A stretch of DNA of 64,000 nt from Kriegella aquimaris (GCF_900103215.1 NZ_FNGV01000009.1:62001-126000); one strand, 5' to 3'. Positions 26,837 to 35,854 are shown, numbered from the stretch's first letter. Program-made: numbers and translations. The notes: generated by a model not told the origin, from the sequence alone.

Positions 26837-28344
26837 ATGACATTCGCACCCTCGTTGTTTTTAATGAACTAAAGGTTCATCAAGTTATCATTGAGCCAAA
26901 ACGGGTCAAAGCTACCTATACGATAGTTAAAAATGATGGTGGGGAGGTAAGTAATGAACTTATCTATTCCTATAAAAATGCCTATTTCGATAAAAGTAGT
27001 GCTGTAGATGCCAATTTGGCTTCTATGATGCTTGCGCAGGTCGCCCTTAATTACGGACTTTTTTTTAAGACAATCACCCTCGACGGTCTTTACGATGCGG
27101 CTGATAAGCGTTTTCTTCTTGACATGATGGAGAATACCTCACGTGAAATAGTGGTCAATAAGTTTTTGGTGAAAAATGAATTTTTAAAACCTCCTTTCGA
27201 TAATCTTACAATACAAAAATTAGAACGTTATACAGCAGCTGATTTGAATTTTGTCAACACCTGCTTTGCAAATCTGAAACTGAATAAAGAAAGAGCGGTT
27301 ACTGATAAAAATCAATATGCCATTCTCAGTAGCGGGGGGAAAGATAGTCTGCTTACTTACGGTATAATAAAGGAAATTGGCGAACCACATCCGGTGTTTA
27401 TTAATGAATCGGGTAGGCATTGGTTTACTGCGATTAATGCCCATGAACATTTTGAAAAAATTGAGCCCAATACCGTAAAACCTTGGTGCAATAGTGATCG
27501 TATTTTTAATTGGATGGTAAAACAGATGCCATTTATAAAGGAAAATTTTCAGAACATTCGAGCAGATATTTACCCCATCCGTTTATGGACGGTCGCTGTT
27601 TTTCTGTTTGGCGTATTGCCCGTTGCGCGCAAACGCGGAATTGCAAATATTCTAATTGGTAATGAATATGACACTACGGTAAAAGGTAACCATAACGGTA
27701 TCAGTCATTATAATGGGCTGTATGACCAGAGTAAGTATTTTGACAATGCACTGACGAGATATTACCAAAAGAAAGGATGGAATATGTACCAATATTCCAT
27801 TTTAAGAAGCCTTTCGGAGCTTCTTATCCTCAAAGTGTTGGTAAAACGTTATCCCGATCTTCAACAACACCAGGTGTCATGCCATGCTGCCCACGAGTTT
27901 GAAGGTCGCATGCTTCCATGTGGCAAATGTGAGAAATGTCGGAGAATTGTCGGTATGCTAAAAGCTTTGGATGAGGATCCGAAGCGCTGTGGCTATTCCG
28001 AAAACCAAATCGAAAATGGACTTAAGGCACTTGGTCAACAAAAGGTAAAACAAATTGGAAGTGACGCGGCACACTTATATAATCTTCTACTACAAAAAAA
28101 TCTGATAGACAAAAATGAGCACACCCTGAAAATTGCGAAATCACACCCTGAAATCGTAAAATTACGTTTTGATAATGAAAGAAGTCTCTTGTCAGATTTA
28201 CCACAACACATCCGGAAACCTTTATTTTCAATCCTATCAAAATATAGTGATGGTGCCGTACAGCTTCTAGATCGAAAATGGCATACCTTTATAATGGAAG
28301 ATGGGGCTTTGGAATCGGCTTATTTTTTATCCGAAGAGAAATAA
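26833..28344 (+). CDS. PP-loop ATPase-like protein with a Cys4 site (resembles MurL-type epimerases)
   Basis: A 503-residue protein with SSGGKDS at residues 166-172, the SGGxDS PP-loop that binds ATP in N-type ATP pyrophosphatases. Downstream there is IGNEYDTT (275-282), a YSILRSLSELLILKVL helix (321-336), then SCHAAHEF and LPCGKCEKCRRIV (C350, C363, C366, C369), a likely Zn site as in QueC. The order PP-loop, NE(Y/x), SLSEL, C...CGxCxKC resembles, from my memory of the family, the glutamate epimerase MurL, which activates a peptidyl glutamate with ATP. QueC itself is about half this length. About 100 residues after the Cys site have no recognised domain. ATGA overlap with the preceding gene. 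Function not established. Confidence 0.62.
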   Translation: MNDIRTLVVFNELKVHQVIIEPKRVKATYTIVKNDGGEVSNELIYSYKNAYFDKSSAVDANLASMMLAQVALNYGLFFKTITLDGLYDAADKRFLLDMMENTSREIVVNKFLVKNEFLKPPFDNLTIQKLERYTAADLNFVNTCFANLKLNKERAVTDKNQYAILSSGGKDSLLTYGIIKEIGEPHPVFINESGRHWFTAINAHEHFEKIEPNTVKPWCNSDRIFNWMVKQMPFIKENFQNIRADIYPIRLWTVAVFLFGVLPVARKRGIANILIGNEYDTTVKGNHNGISHYNGLYDQSKYFDNALTRYYQKKGWNMYQYSILRSLSELLILKVLVKRYPDLQQHQVSCHAAHEFEGRMLPCGKCEKCRRIVGMLKALDEDPKRCGYSENQIENGLKALGQQKVKQIGSDAAHLYNLLLQKNLIDKNEHTLKIAKSHPEIVKLRFDNERSLLSDLPQHIRKPLFSILSKYSDGAVQLLDRKWHTFIMEDGALESAYFLSEEK

Positions 28345-28455
28345 CGAAAAATGCTTTCTCCATTCGCTATAATTGTAAACGAGTATTTGAATTAATAGGA
28401 AATGTATTTCCCAATTCGTATCCTTAGTCTTCGCCCAATTTAAATTATTAAAAGC

Positions 28456-29256
28456 ATGAAAGAACCGTATAAGAAAGGCAGCTTCCTTTGGGAACAGATG
28501 ACGTGGCCAGAGATTGAGGCGTATCTAAAAACTGTAGATACTGCCATTTTACCTTGTGGCGCCATAGAACAACATGGCCCACATTTACCTGTGGATATTG
28601 ATTATTTTGACGCCAAATATATGGCCTTTAAAGTGGCTGAAGCTTGTGAGGAACCTAAACCTTTGGTGTTGCCTACTATTCCTTTTGGGGTTTCGTACCA
28701 TCATGACGATTTTAAAGGTACGCTGAGCGTTACCAATGATGCACTCTCGAAATTCGTCTATGATATTGGTATGAGCCTTGCCAAAAATGGGATTAAGAAA
28801 ATTATTATTTTAAACGGTCATGGCGATAATGAACCTACGTTGACCTATGCGGCCCAAATGATCAACCGCGATGCCAAGATTTTTGTGTGTGTTGATACCG
28901 GTGAGACGAGTGATGTTGATTTGTACAATCTTATCGATACGCCTAATGATATTCACGCCGGCGAGATTGAAACAAGTACGGCCTTGGCGCTGCGACCCGA
29001 TTTGGTGCAAATGGATAAAGCAGTCAATGAAACGATGAATTTTGGCAGTAAGTTTCTTGATTACGATAATGAACGCGGCGTTAATTGGTACGTTCAAACG
29101 AATAAAATTTCAGAAAGTGGGGTCATGGGAGACGCCACAAAAGCGAGTGCCGAGAAAGGGCGAAAAATGTGGGAGCTCATGATTCACCATATGGTCCGTT
29201 TCGTCGAGTCGATAAAGAATACGCCTTTGGAAGAACTGTACCAAAAAAGATATTGA
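28456..29256 (+). CDS. Creatininase-family metal-dependent amidohydrolase
   Basis: The 266-residue protein carries the full set of creatininase-family metal ligands: E38 and H40 in GAIEQHGPHLP, D49 in VDIDYFD, H122 in LNGHGDN, and E170 in IHAGEIETS. The FGVSYHHDDF stretch (77-86) and the final helical part also fit. Family knowledge: members hydrolyse ring or linear amide bonds, including creatinine, formamidopyrimidine intermediates (ArfB) and a peptide bond in mycofactocin maturation (MftE). The substrate here is unknown. The gene comes 111 bp after the PP-loop gene and its stop overlaps the start of the epimerase (TGATG at 29254-29258). The gap before it could hold a second promoter, but no clear TAnnTTTG box is present. 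Confidence 0.83.
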   Translation: MKEPYKKGSFLWEQMTWPEIEAYLKTVDTAILPCGAIEQHGPHLPVDIDYFDAKYMAFKVAEACEEPKPLVLPTIPFGVSYHHDDFKGTLSVTNDALSKFVYDIGMSLAKNGIKKIIILNGHGDNEPTLTYAAQMINRDAKIFVCVDTGETSDVDLYNLIDTPNDIHAGEIETSTALALRPDLVQMDKAVNETMNFGSKFLDYDNERGVNWYVQTNKISESGVMGDATKASAEKGRKMWELMIHHMVRFVESIKNTPLEELYQKRY

Positions 29257-30317
29257 TGAAAATTACCAAAGTGTCGTATGAGCGTTTTGATATTAAATTA
29301 GCGACACCTTATACCATTGCATATGAAACAGTATCAAAATCGGTCAACTTTATACTTAAACTAGAATCGGAAGGCTTGATTGTAGGTTATGGTTGTGCGG
29401 CACCGGATGAAGTTGTCACAGGAGAAACCGCAGAACAGGTCGAACAGGCCATACAAAATACAATTGTTCCCTTATTGAAAGGTAGAAACCCTTTTGCCTA
29501 TATCAAAATAATTGAAGAGTTAAAACAGCTATTAAAAGATTATTCCTCGACATTGGCCATGGTCGATATGGCTTTGTATGATCTGATTTCTAGGAAGGCG
29601 GATGTGCCATTATATCAATTTTTAGGTGGCTTTCGAAGTAGCATCCCGACGAGCATTACAATTGGTATTTTATCAAGTAAGGAGACCATCGAACAGGCAA
29701 GGGAATTCGTTAGACAAGGATTTTTTATTCTTAAGATTAAAGGCGGACTTCAACTCGAGGAAGATATTGAAAAAATGAAATTGCTACGTGAAAAGTTTCC
29801 TGAACTGGTCCTGCGATTTGATGGTAATCAAGGGTACTCGGTGGCAGAATCGATAGCTTTTGTCAATGCCACGGATGAGGTTGGAATAGAAATATTCGAA
29901 CAGCCCACAAAAATCGGAAAAGAAGAAAATTTAGGGGAAGTAACCAAAAACGTTGGTTTACCGGTTATGGCGGATGAAAGTATTAAAACCTTGGCCGATG
30001 CATTTCGTTTGGCGCAGCACCAACGCATCGACATGGTGAACATTAAAATAATGAAGGTGGGCGGCATAGTAGAAGGCCTGCATGTGAATTCCGTGGCAAA
30101 ATCCGCAAACTTGGAAGCAATGGTCGGCTGTATTGACGAGTGCAGCCTGGGAATTTCTGCCGGACTCCATTTTGCGTTGTCAAGACCGAATATTCAGTTT
30201 GCCGATTTAGATGGACATTTAGATATGTTGAATGATCCTTTTACCGGCTTGTTCCATCTAAAAAAGGGGATTTTATACCCCAGTGATAGTCCGGGTTTAG
30301 GAAATGTCAATTTGTAA
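29256..30317 (+). CDS. Enolase-superfamily dipeptide epimerase
   Basis: Start is the ATG at 29256, overlapping the creatininase stop; a longer frame from 29169 lies inside that gene and is unlikely. The 353-residue protein has every mark of the dipeptide epimerase group: KxK catalytic lysines (K160, K162), metal ligands D189 (RFDGNQ), E215 (IFEQP) and D240 (MADES), the second-face lysine K264 (NIKIMK), and DLD (317-319), the DxD motif that holds the substrate amino group. Family knowledge: members invert the alpha-carbon of the second residue of dipeptides such as L-Ala-D-Glu, with substrates varying widely; a member from Cytophaga hutchinsonii acts on D-Ala-D-Ala. The 3' end overlaps the opposing acyl-CoA dehydrogenase gene by 11 bp. 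Confidence 0.86.
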   Translation: MKITKVSYERFDIKLATPYTIAYETVSKSVNFILKLESEGLIVGYGCAAPDEVVTGETAEQVEQAIQNTIVPLLKGRNPFAYIKIIEELKQLLKDYSSTLAMVDMALYDLISRKADVPLYQFLGGFRSSIPTSITIGILSSKETIEQAREFVRQGFFILKIKGGLQLEEDIEKMKLLREKFPELVLRFDGNQGYSVAESIAFVNATDEVGIEIFEQPTKIGKEENLGEVTKNVGLPVMADESIKTLADAFRLAQHQRIDMVNIKIMKVGGIVEGLHVNSVAKSANLEAMVGCIDECSLGISAGLHFALSRPNIQFADLDGHLDMLNDPFTGLFHLKKGILYPSDSPGLGNVNL

Positions 30318-32571
30318 TGGGAGCGGTCATAAGATGGTCTGGAATCCCGAAGCCATCGACCAATACCTCCATATGTGGGCGTAATTCAGAACATAATCGT
30401 TCTACGCGTTGACGAATGGCCTTTGACTTTGTGCTGCCAATATAGCCTTGTTCGAGAAACCAAAACGCATTCTCCTTAATTTGGTTGAGTGCATATAAGG
30501 TTCCAAGTTTTTCAAAAAGCAGTCGATTCTTCTCGTCGGCAATATTTTCAGTGAAATTAACATACATATGATAGGCCAATTCATGGCTGTACGCTTTGCC
30601 CAACGCTAGTAAATGGTCTTGTACCTTAAGAAATGCCTGATACGAAGGCATGCCCTTTTTAATATAACTGCGAATGCGCATTGCTAATGTATAGGTCAAT
30701 CTTCTTGTGCGATATTGAAATGCATGTCTGTGAAACTTGGTGTTGAACAAATGCTCTTTGTCGATTTTGTTTGAATAAACCGGATTTATAGTAGTGAGTT
30801 TGTCACTGATTTGCGACCCCAGCAATTTTAGTACTGAAGAAAATCCGGCGCTATTGAATTCAGAATTAAAATCTGACAAAATACCCTTAGCTGCCAATTG
30901 CAGCAGAACAGTATTATCTCCTTCAAAGGTTGTAAAAATATCTACGTCTCCCTTTAGGTCCGCGATTCTATTTTCTATAAGATACCCTTTGCCACCACAG
31001 GCTTCCCTGCATTCTTGAATCGCATCGTTTGCAAACCATGTAATTATTGATTTGAGTCCAGCCACTTGGGTCTCGATTTTACGCTTGTCGTTTGAAGTGT
31101 CATCGGCATAAGCCTGCATAATATGGTCTAAGGTGATACTATGCACATAACATTCGGCCACTTTTGGCGTCAATCGCAATTGATGGGTAGGATAATCCAT
31201 AATAAGGTCTTCCTGAATCTTAACGCTATCGTTGAATTGTCGCCTGCCCAAAGCATATTTCACGGCAATGGTTAGGGCCATTTTGGCTCCGCCTAATCCG
31301 GCTCGTGCCACACAGATGCGCCCGCCGACCAAAGTACCTAGCATGGTGAAAAAGCGTTTGTTCGGATTCTTTATTTCGGATTGATAGGTGCCCGTCGTAT
31401 CGATATCACCATATTTGTTCAATAGATTTTCACGAGGCACTAAAACTTGGTCGAACCATATTTTGCCGTTGTCCACGCCGTTCAAGCCCAATTTGTAACC
31501 GTTATCCTCAACGGTGATACCGGGTAGAAGTTCGTGGTTTTCGTTTCTCAAGGGCACTAAGATGGCATGTACACCCTCGTTTTTTCCAGCGACGATCAAC
31601 TGGGCAAAGACCGTTGCCATTTTGGCGTGCAGTGCATTGCCGATATATTCTTTATTATCATTTTTTCCGGGCGTATGGATTACGATCTGCTCAGTTTCCT
31701 TGATGTAAGTGGCCGTGGTACGAATGCCGCGCACGTTTGAACCATGTCTGGTTTCGGTCATCGCAAAGCACCCAAGCAATTTTACGGCACCGGCATCTTG
31801 TAAATAATGGTCGTGATGTTTTTTGGTGCCTAGTTTTTGAATGCTTCCCCCAAAAAGTCCGACTTGCACGCCAAACTTTATGGCGAGGCTGCCATCAACA
31901 TACATCAGATTTTCAAAAATATGGGCATAGGCCGGCATGTTTTCGATGCCCCCATAGGCTTTTGGGTAGGCCATTGCCCCGTATCCTTTTGCTCCTAAAA
32001 ATTTAACTTGTTCAAGTACCTTTTGTCTAAAATCTTCCTTGTTCCTTTTTATTTGCCAATCAAAGATTGGATCGGCCAGAAGTGCACGAAAGGCATCAAG
32101 GTGTTCGGCATGCTCACCCTTTAGAAGGGCGTCCAATTCGGAAGCATTATAATAATTTGATGTTTTCTCGTGTACCACCGCTACCTCGAACAAGTGGTTG
32201 TAGTGGTTGGGCTGTATGCCCAAATTTATTTCGATATGTTTTAATTGCTCATTAAAGGGGCATTCGCTTTTATAGCTGCATACTAATTTTTGGCTAAAAG
32301 AAGAAAGAGGGTAGGTTTCACTTTCGACCAGCTTCACCCCAGAGTTCGAAATAGTATGTTTCCAGTTTTTTAATTCTGTATTGGCAGGGGGATGGTCTCT
32401 TTTTAACCACTCGAGCATCGTATTTTTGTCCGAATCAATAAGTGATTCGTCGTGTTCAAATGATTTTTTTACCACTTCGATTTCGGAAGCGGATAGAAGG
32501 TCATCGGACCATATCACATAAAAAAAAGGAATATATTGTAAAATGCCCGAGGAATATTTTGTTTTTTGCAT
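30307..32571 (-). CDS. Acyl-CoA dehydrogenase/oxidase-like flavoprotein
   Basis: A 754-residue protein, longer than normal acyl-CoA dehydrogenases (about 380) and close to acyl-CoA oxidases. Features are an N-terminal helical extension (1-150), then the dehydrogenase core with GCFAMTETRHGSNVRG (FAD-proximal segment, about residue 265), ALGRRQFN (around 440), a CREACGGKGYL motif and the catalytic Glu in TFEGDNTVLLQ (about 560-570), and a further helical domain to the end. Family knowledge: such proteins oxidise acyl-CoA to trans-2-enoyl-CoA with FAD; oxidases pass electrons to oxygen. No other beta-oxidation gene is nearby. The gene is convergent with the epimerase and overlaps it by 11 bp. 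It could be an oxidase or dehydrogenase; the sequence does not settle this. Confidence 0.8.
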   Translation of the reverse strand: MQKTKYSSGILQYIPFFYVIWSDDLLSASEIEVVKKSFEHDESLIDSDKNTMLEWLKRDHPPANTELKNWKHTISNSGVKLVESETYPLSSFSQKLVCSYKSECPFNEQLKHIEINLGIQPNHYNHLFEVAVVHEKTSNYYNASELDALLKGEHAEHLDAFRALLADPIFDWQIKRNKEDFRQKVLEQVKFLGAKGYGAMAYPKAYGGIENMPAYAHIFENLMYVDGSLAIKFGVQVGLFGGSIQKLGTKKHHDHYLQDAGAVKLLGCFAMTETRHGSNVRGIRTTATYIKETEQIVIHTPGKNDNKEYIGNALHAKMATVFAQLIVAGKNEGVHAILVPLRNENHELLPGITVEDNGYKLGLNGVDNGKIWFDQVLVPRENLLNKYGDIDTTGTYQSEIKNPNKRFFTMLGTLVGGRICVARAGLGGAKMALTIAVKYALGRRQFNDSVKIQEDLIMDYPTHQLRLTPKVAECYVHSITLDHIMQAYADDTSNDKRKIETQVAGLKSIITWFANDAIQECREACGGKGYLIENRIADLKGDVDIFTTFEGDNTVLLQLAAKGILSDFNSEFNSAGFSSVLKLLGSQISDKLTTINPVYSNKIDKEHLFNTKFHRHAFQYRTRRLTYTLAMRIRSYIKKGMPSYQAFLKVQDHLLALGKAYSHELAYHMYVNFTENIADEKNRLLFEKLGTLYALNQIKENAFWFLEQGYIGSTKSKAIRQRVERLCSELRPHMEVLVDGFGIPDHLMTAPITN

Positions 32572-32719
32572 AGGCTGAATTTACGAATTATTTGTATTTA
32601 TTTCATTAACGTTAAATAGTGTGAAACTTCATTTGAAAGGAAGGATAATACCTGTCAAAATATATGTAAGCACGGTTGGTCTTACTGAAATTATAATGGA
32701 GGTCTATACCTAATTTACC

Positions 32720-32727
32720 TATCTTTG
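32720..32727 (+). promoter_or_regulatory. TAnnTTTG promoter box of ruvB
   Basis: TATCTTTG ends 7 bp before the ruvB ATG. No good TTG element lies about 19 nt upstream. If active, the transcript would have almost no leader, so ruvB would be translated from a near-leaderless message. Confidence 0.4.
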
Positions 32728-32734
32728 TTAGCCT

Positions 32735-33757
32735 ATGAACGAGCATTTAGACCCAACAACGGGTAATTTTTCTTCCGAGGAAGTGGACATTGAAAGAGCC
32801 CTAAGACCGGTTACTTTTGATGATTTTACTGGACAGGAACAGGTGTTGGAAAATTTAAAGGTCTTTGTCGAGGCGGCAAATCAGCGCAATGAAGCCTTAG
32901 ATCATACGTTGTTTCATGGCCCCCCAGGATTAGGAAAAACTACTTTGGCCCATATTTTGGCTAACGAGTTGGGGGTAGGCATTAAAATCACCTCAGGGCC
33001 TGTATTGGATAAACCCGGTGACTTGGCCGGGTTGCTTACCAATCTAGACGTACGTGATGTGCTTTTTATCGATGAGATTCACCGACTGAGTCCCATTGTG
33101 GAAGAATACCTCTATTCGGCCATGGAAGATTACAAAATCGATATCATGATCGAGACCGGACCCAATGCAAGGTCGGTTCAAATCAATTTGAATCCCTTTA
33201 CCCTAATAGGAGCAACAACCCGATCAGGTCTACTGACGGCGCCCATGCGGGCACGATTCGGAATTCAGAGTCGATTACAGTATTACGATACCGAGCTGCT
33301 ATCTACAATTGTTGAGCGGAGCGCTGAAATTTTGAAAGTACCGATTACACCAGATGCGGCTATCGAAATTGCGGGACGAAGTAGGGGTACACCCCGTATA
33401 TGCAATGCACTTCTGAGAAGAGTACGTGATTTTGCACAGATAAAAGGCAATGGCAACATTGATATGGACATTTCTAAATTTAGCCTTAAGGCTTTGAATG
33501 TTGATGCGCATGGTCTTGATGAAATGGATAATAAAATTTTAACTACCATAATTGATAAATTCAAAGGTGGTCCGGTAGGGATTACGACTTTGGCCACTGC
33601 CGTTTCTGAAAGTGCTGAGACGATTGAGGAAGTTTACGAGCCTTTTTTGATTCAACAAGGTTTTATCATGAGAACTCCAAGAGGTCGCGAGGTTACCGAG
33701 TTGGCCTATAAGCATTTGGGCAGAGTGAAGGGTGGTGCCCAACCAGGTCTATTTTAA
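32735..33757 (+). CDS. ruvB: Holliday junction branch migration helicase RuvB
   Basis: A 340-residue AAA+ protein. It begins with a short acidic leader, then [19 protein letters not shown] (around residue 25), Walker [14 protein letters not shown] (about 64-76), Walker [10 protein letters not shown] (about 111-119), the sensor region [19 protein letters not shown] (about 165-183), and ends in the winged-helix domain with [26 protein letters not shown]. Family knowledge: RuvB is the hexameric motor that moves Holliday junctions with RuvA during recombination repair. ruvA is encoded separately at 43057-43638, so the two are unlinked, as in many Bacteroidetes. It is followed after 32 bp by the P450 gene. 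Confidence 0.97.
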   Translation: MNEHLDPTTGNFSSEEVDIERALRPVTFDDFTGQEQVLENLKVFVEAANQRNEALDHTLFHGPPGLGKTTLAHILANELGVGIKITSGPVLDKPGDLAGLLTNLDVRDVLFIDEIHRLSPIVEEYLYSAMEDYKIDIMIETGPNARSVQINLNPFTLIGATTRSGLLTAPMRARFGIQSRLQYYDTELLSTIVERSAEILKVPITPDAAIEIAGRSRGTPRICNALLRRVRDFAQIKGNGNIDMDISKFSLKALNVDAHGLDEMDNKILTTIIDKFKGGPVGITTLATAVSESAETIEEVYEPFLIQQGFIMRTPRGREVTELAYKHLGRVKGGAQPGLF

Positions 33758-33789
33758 TCTCATTTTTAGATAATTTAGAGTAAACCAAA

Positions 33790-35133
33790 ATGCAAAAGAG
33801 AATACCCGTAGTATCTTTACCTCAATTTTTATTGCATTCATTGGATATTCTAAAAAATCCACTGCCATTTCATCTAGATAACTTTAAAAGGCATGGTGAC
33901 GTTTTTCGCTTAAAGATTGGTTTTAAGAATTCCGTAATTTTTTCACGTGATGCCGCGCTCGCCGAATATGTGCTTCAAAAGAATTGGAAGAATTATACAA
34001 AGTCCCCCATACAGACGGTAGATTTAGCAAAGTATCTCGGTAAAGGGTTGTTGACTTCGGAGGGTGAACATTGGCGAAGGCAACGAAAATTAATACAACC
34101 TGCTTTTCATAAAAAGCAACTTGCAAAGCTATTGGGAAGCATCGAAGAAACAATCATAGAAGCCCTGTCGGGAGTCGAAACTGGCATAACTACTGACGTA
34201 TTTCCCATTTTTAACGATTTGGCCTTTAAAACCGTAGTGCGGTCATTGTTCAGCAATGCCGCGAGCGATGAAGAAATTGCGCAACTTCAGCATAGTACCG
34301 AAATGAATCAAAAAATGCTGGTGAAAGAATTGCGACAGCCCTATCTGGGTTGGTATTTCAGGGCCTCGGGAAAAATAGAGGAACATATCAAATTGGCCGA
34401 AGCATCGAAGGCTATTTTACGTGATATCATTATTCGCAGAAAGAAGTCTTCTAAACGTTACGACGATCTGTTAGACATGCTTTTGGATGCGCGCTATGAC
34501 GATGGAAGTGCCATGTCGGAAGAACAATTGATCGATGAGATTTTAGTGCTTTTTGTTGCCGGTCATGAAACAACGGCGAACACCCTCAGTTTTACGGTAC
34601 AGCTTTTGGCGCATCACCCTGAATGGCAGAAACAGATACTAAATGAGTTTGAAAAGATGGGGAATAGTGAGCAAGACTTAATGCAATTGGTAATGTCTTC
34701 CCAGATTGTTACCCAGGTTATTGAAGAATCCATGCGATTGTACCCGCCAGCCTATTTTATAGATCGCGTAAATTTAGAAGCAGATAATTTTAATGGGTTC
34801 ACTTTAGAAAAGGGCTCAAGCCTACTTTTTTCCATTTATGAAATTCATAGGCATCCTGATCTTTGGGAATCGCCTGAAAAATTTATGCCTGAGCGTTTTA
34901 AATCTGATAAAGCCAGAAATTATTCCTCTTTTTACTTTCCTTTTGGGGCAGGCCCAAGAAAATGCATTGGCAATAATTTTGCTATGTTCGAGATGATATT
35001 GACCATCGTACAACTCGTATCACGGTTTGAAATCGTTCGAGTGAAAGATGTAATAGAAATCAAACCGTTGATCACCTTAAAACCTAAGAATGCCTTAGTT
35101 AAATTTAGGAAACGAAATCTAGACATGCGCTAA
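33790..35133 (+). CDS. Cytochrome P450
   Basis: A 447-residue soluble P450 with all hallmarks: the I-helix AGHETTANTLSF (about 256-267), ExxR in EESMRLYPPAYFIDR (about 316-330), the PERF motif in FMPERFKS (about 366-373), and the haem-binding FPFGAGPRKCIGNNFA (Cys near 392). No fused reductase is present and no ferredoxin or ferredoxin reductase gene lies nearby, so electron partners come from elsewhere. Family knowledge: such enzymes hydroxylate lipids, terpenoids or xenobiotics. The closeness to CYP102-like or CYP4-like fatty-acid hydroxylases is an impression only. It lies 32 bp after ruvB, with no obvious functional link. Confidence 0.93.
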   Translation: MQKRIPVVSLPQFLLHSLDILKNPLPFHLDNFKRHGDVFRLKIGFKNSVIFSRDAALAEYVLQKNWKNYTKSPIQTVDLAKYLGKGLLTSEGEHWRRQRKLIQPAFHKKQLAKLLGSIEETIIEALSGVETGITTDVFPIFNDLAFKTVVRSLFSNAASDEEIAQLQHSTEMNQKMLVKELRQPYLGWYFRASGKIEEHIKLAEASKAILRDIIIRRKKSSKRYDDLLDMLLDARYDDGSAMSEEQLIDEILVLFVAGHETTANTLSFTVQLLAHHPEWQKQILNEFEKMGNSEQDLMQLVMSSQIVTQVIEESMRLYPPAYFIDRVNLEADNFNGFTLEKGSSLLFSIYEIHRHPDLWESPEKFMPERFKSDKARNYSSFYFPFGAGPRKCIGNNFAMFEMILTIVQLVSRFEIVRVKDVIEIKPLITLKPKNALVKFRKRNLDMR

Positions 35134-35167
35134 ATAAGTATGTTCCCTTTTGGTTCGATTCCCTAAG

Positions 35168-35854
35168 CTATTCCAGTCCAAAATGATTCATCACAGCGTT
35201 ATAGTTGCTCACATCTACTCCCGAAGACTTAAGGTTGTTCAATAGGCTTGCTTTTCCAGCTATTTCCGATACTGCATTGGACGATTCGATGAGTACGATT
35301 CGAAAGTCGATAGTAGTCGGCACGTCTTCATCTGGAATACGGTCAGGCTCATATCCATTGATTGTTTTTGCCAATAAAAGGCGATTAGTGTTAGCTTGTT
35401 GCTCTATTAGTAGGCCAAATTTCTCCGTTGAAGTAGAAACCATTCCTATATATGGTAAGAGCTTGGTAATGTTTATCGCAGTTCCCCTTCCCGAATCCGA
35501 AGCATAATTAGGCTTGGCATAAGCCAAAACTATATTTCCTTCATTATAAAAATTGTATAATTCTATCCCCCCGGTACTATCTGCGGGAACAGTATAATAT
35601 CTATATTCATTACTCGCCCCAAAGTGCAAGTTCGCACTCCAATCTGTATTCGAAACTATGATATCATAATGTTTTACATTCGCATTTCCGGGATCCCCTT
35701 TGATACCTTGCTCCCCTTCGATGCCTTGTATTCCTTGTTCACCTTGTGGGCCCTGTGGCCCGATGGCACCCACGTCACCGTCTTTAGAACATCCTGTTAT
35801 TGTCAGTGCACTACTGGCCAGTAGACATAGCGAAATTTTCAACCTAATTTTCAT
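35168..35854 (-). CDS. Lipoprotein with collagen-like Gly-X-Y repeats
   Basis: The 228-residue protein has a lipoprotein signal ending SSALTITGC (Cys22), then a collagen-like run (about residues 29-59) of about ten Gly-X-Y triplets built from [12 protein letters not shown] and GDP. A globular C-terminal part of about 165 residues starts at [14 protein letters not shown] and has no family I recognise. A lipid anchor followed by a triple-helix-forming stalk and a head domain suggests a surface trimer, but this is inference. It is convergent with the P450 gene, with 34 bp between stops. Confidence 0.78.
   Translation of the reverse strand: MKIRLKISLCLLASSALTITGCSKDGDVGAIGPQGPQGEQGIQGIEGEQGIKGDPGNANVKHYDIIVSNTDWSANLHFGASNEYRYYTVPADSTGGIELYNFYNEGNIVLAYAKPNYASDSGRGTAINITKLLPYIGMVSTSTEKFGLLIEQQANTNRLLLAKTINGYEPDRIPDEDVPTTIDFRIVLIESSNAVSEIAGKASLLNNLKSSGVDVSNYNAVMNHFGLE

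Noticed and set aside
26833-28344. Label as QueC (7-cyano-7-deazaguanine synthase) because of SGGKDS and CGxCxxC
   Set aside because: The protein is about twice the QueC length and sits in a cluster without queuosine genes; queG is 10 kb away in a separate unit.
28398-28411. Inverted repeat GGAAAT-GT-ATTTCC before the creatininase gene
   Set aside because: Short and single; could be an operator but no regulator gene or second copy supports it.
29169-29255. Longer start of the epimerase
   Set aside because: It runs inside the creatininase gene; the ATG at 29256 forms a TGATG overlap and matches the family N-terminus.
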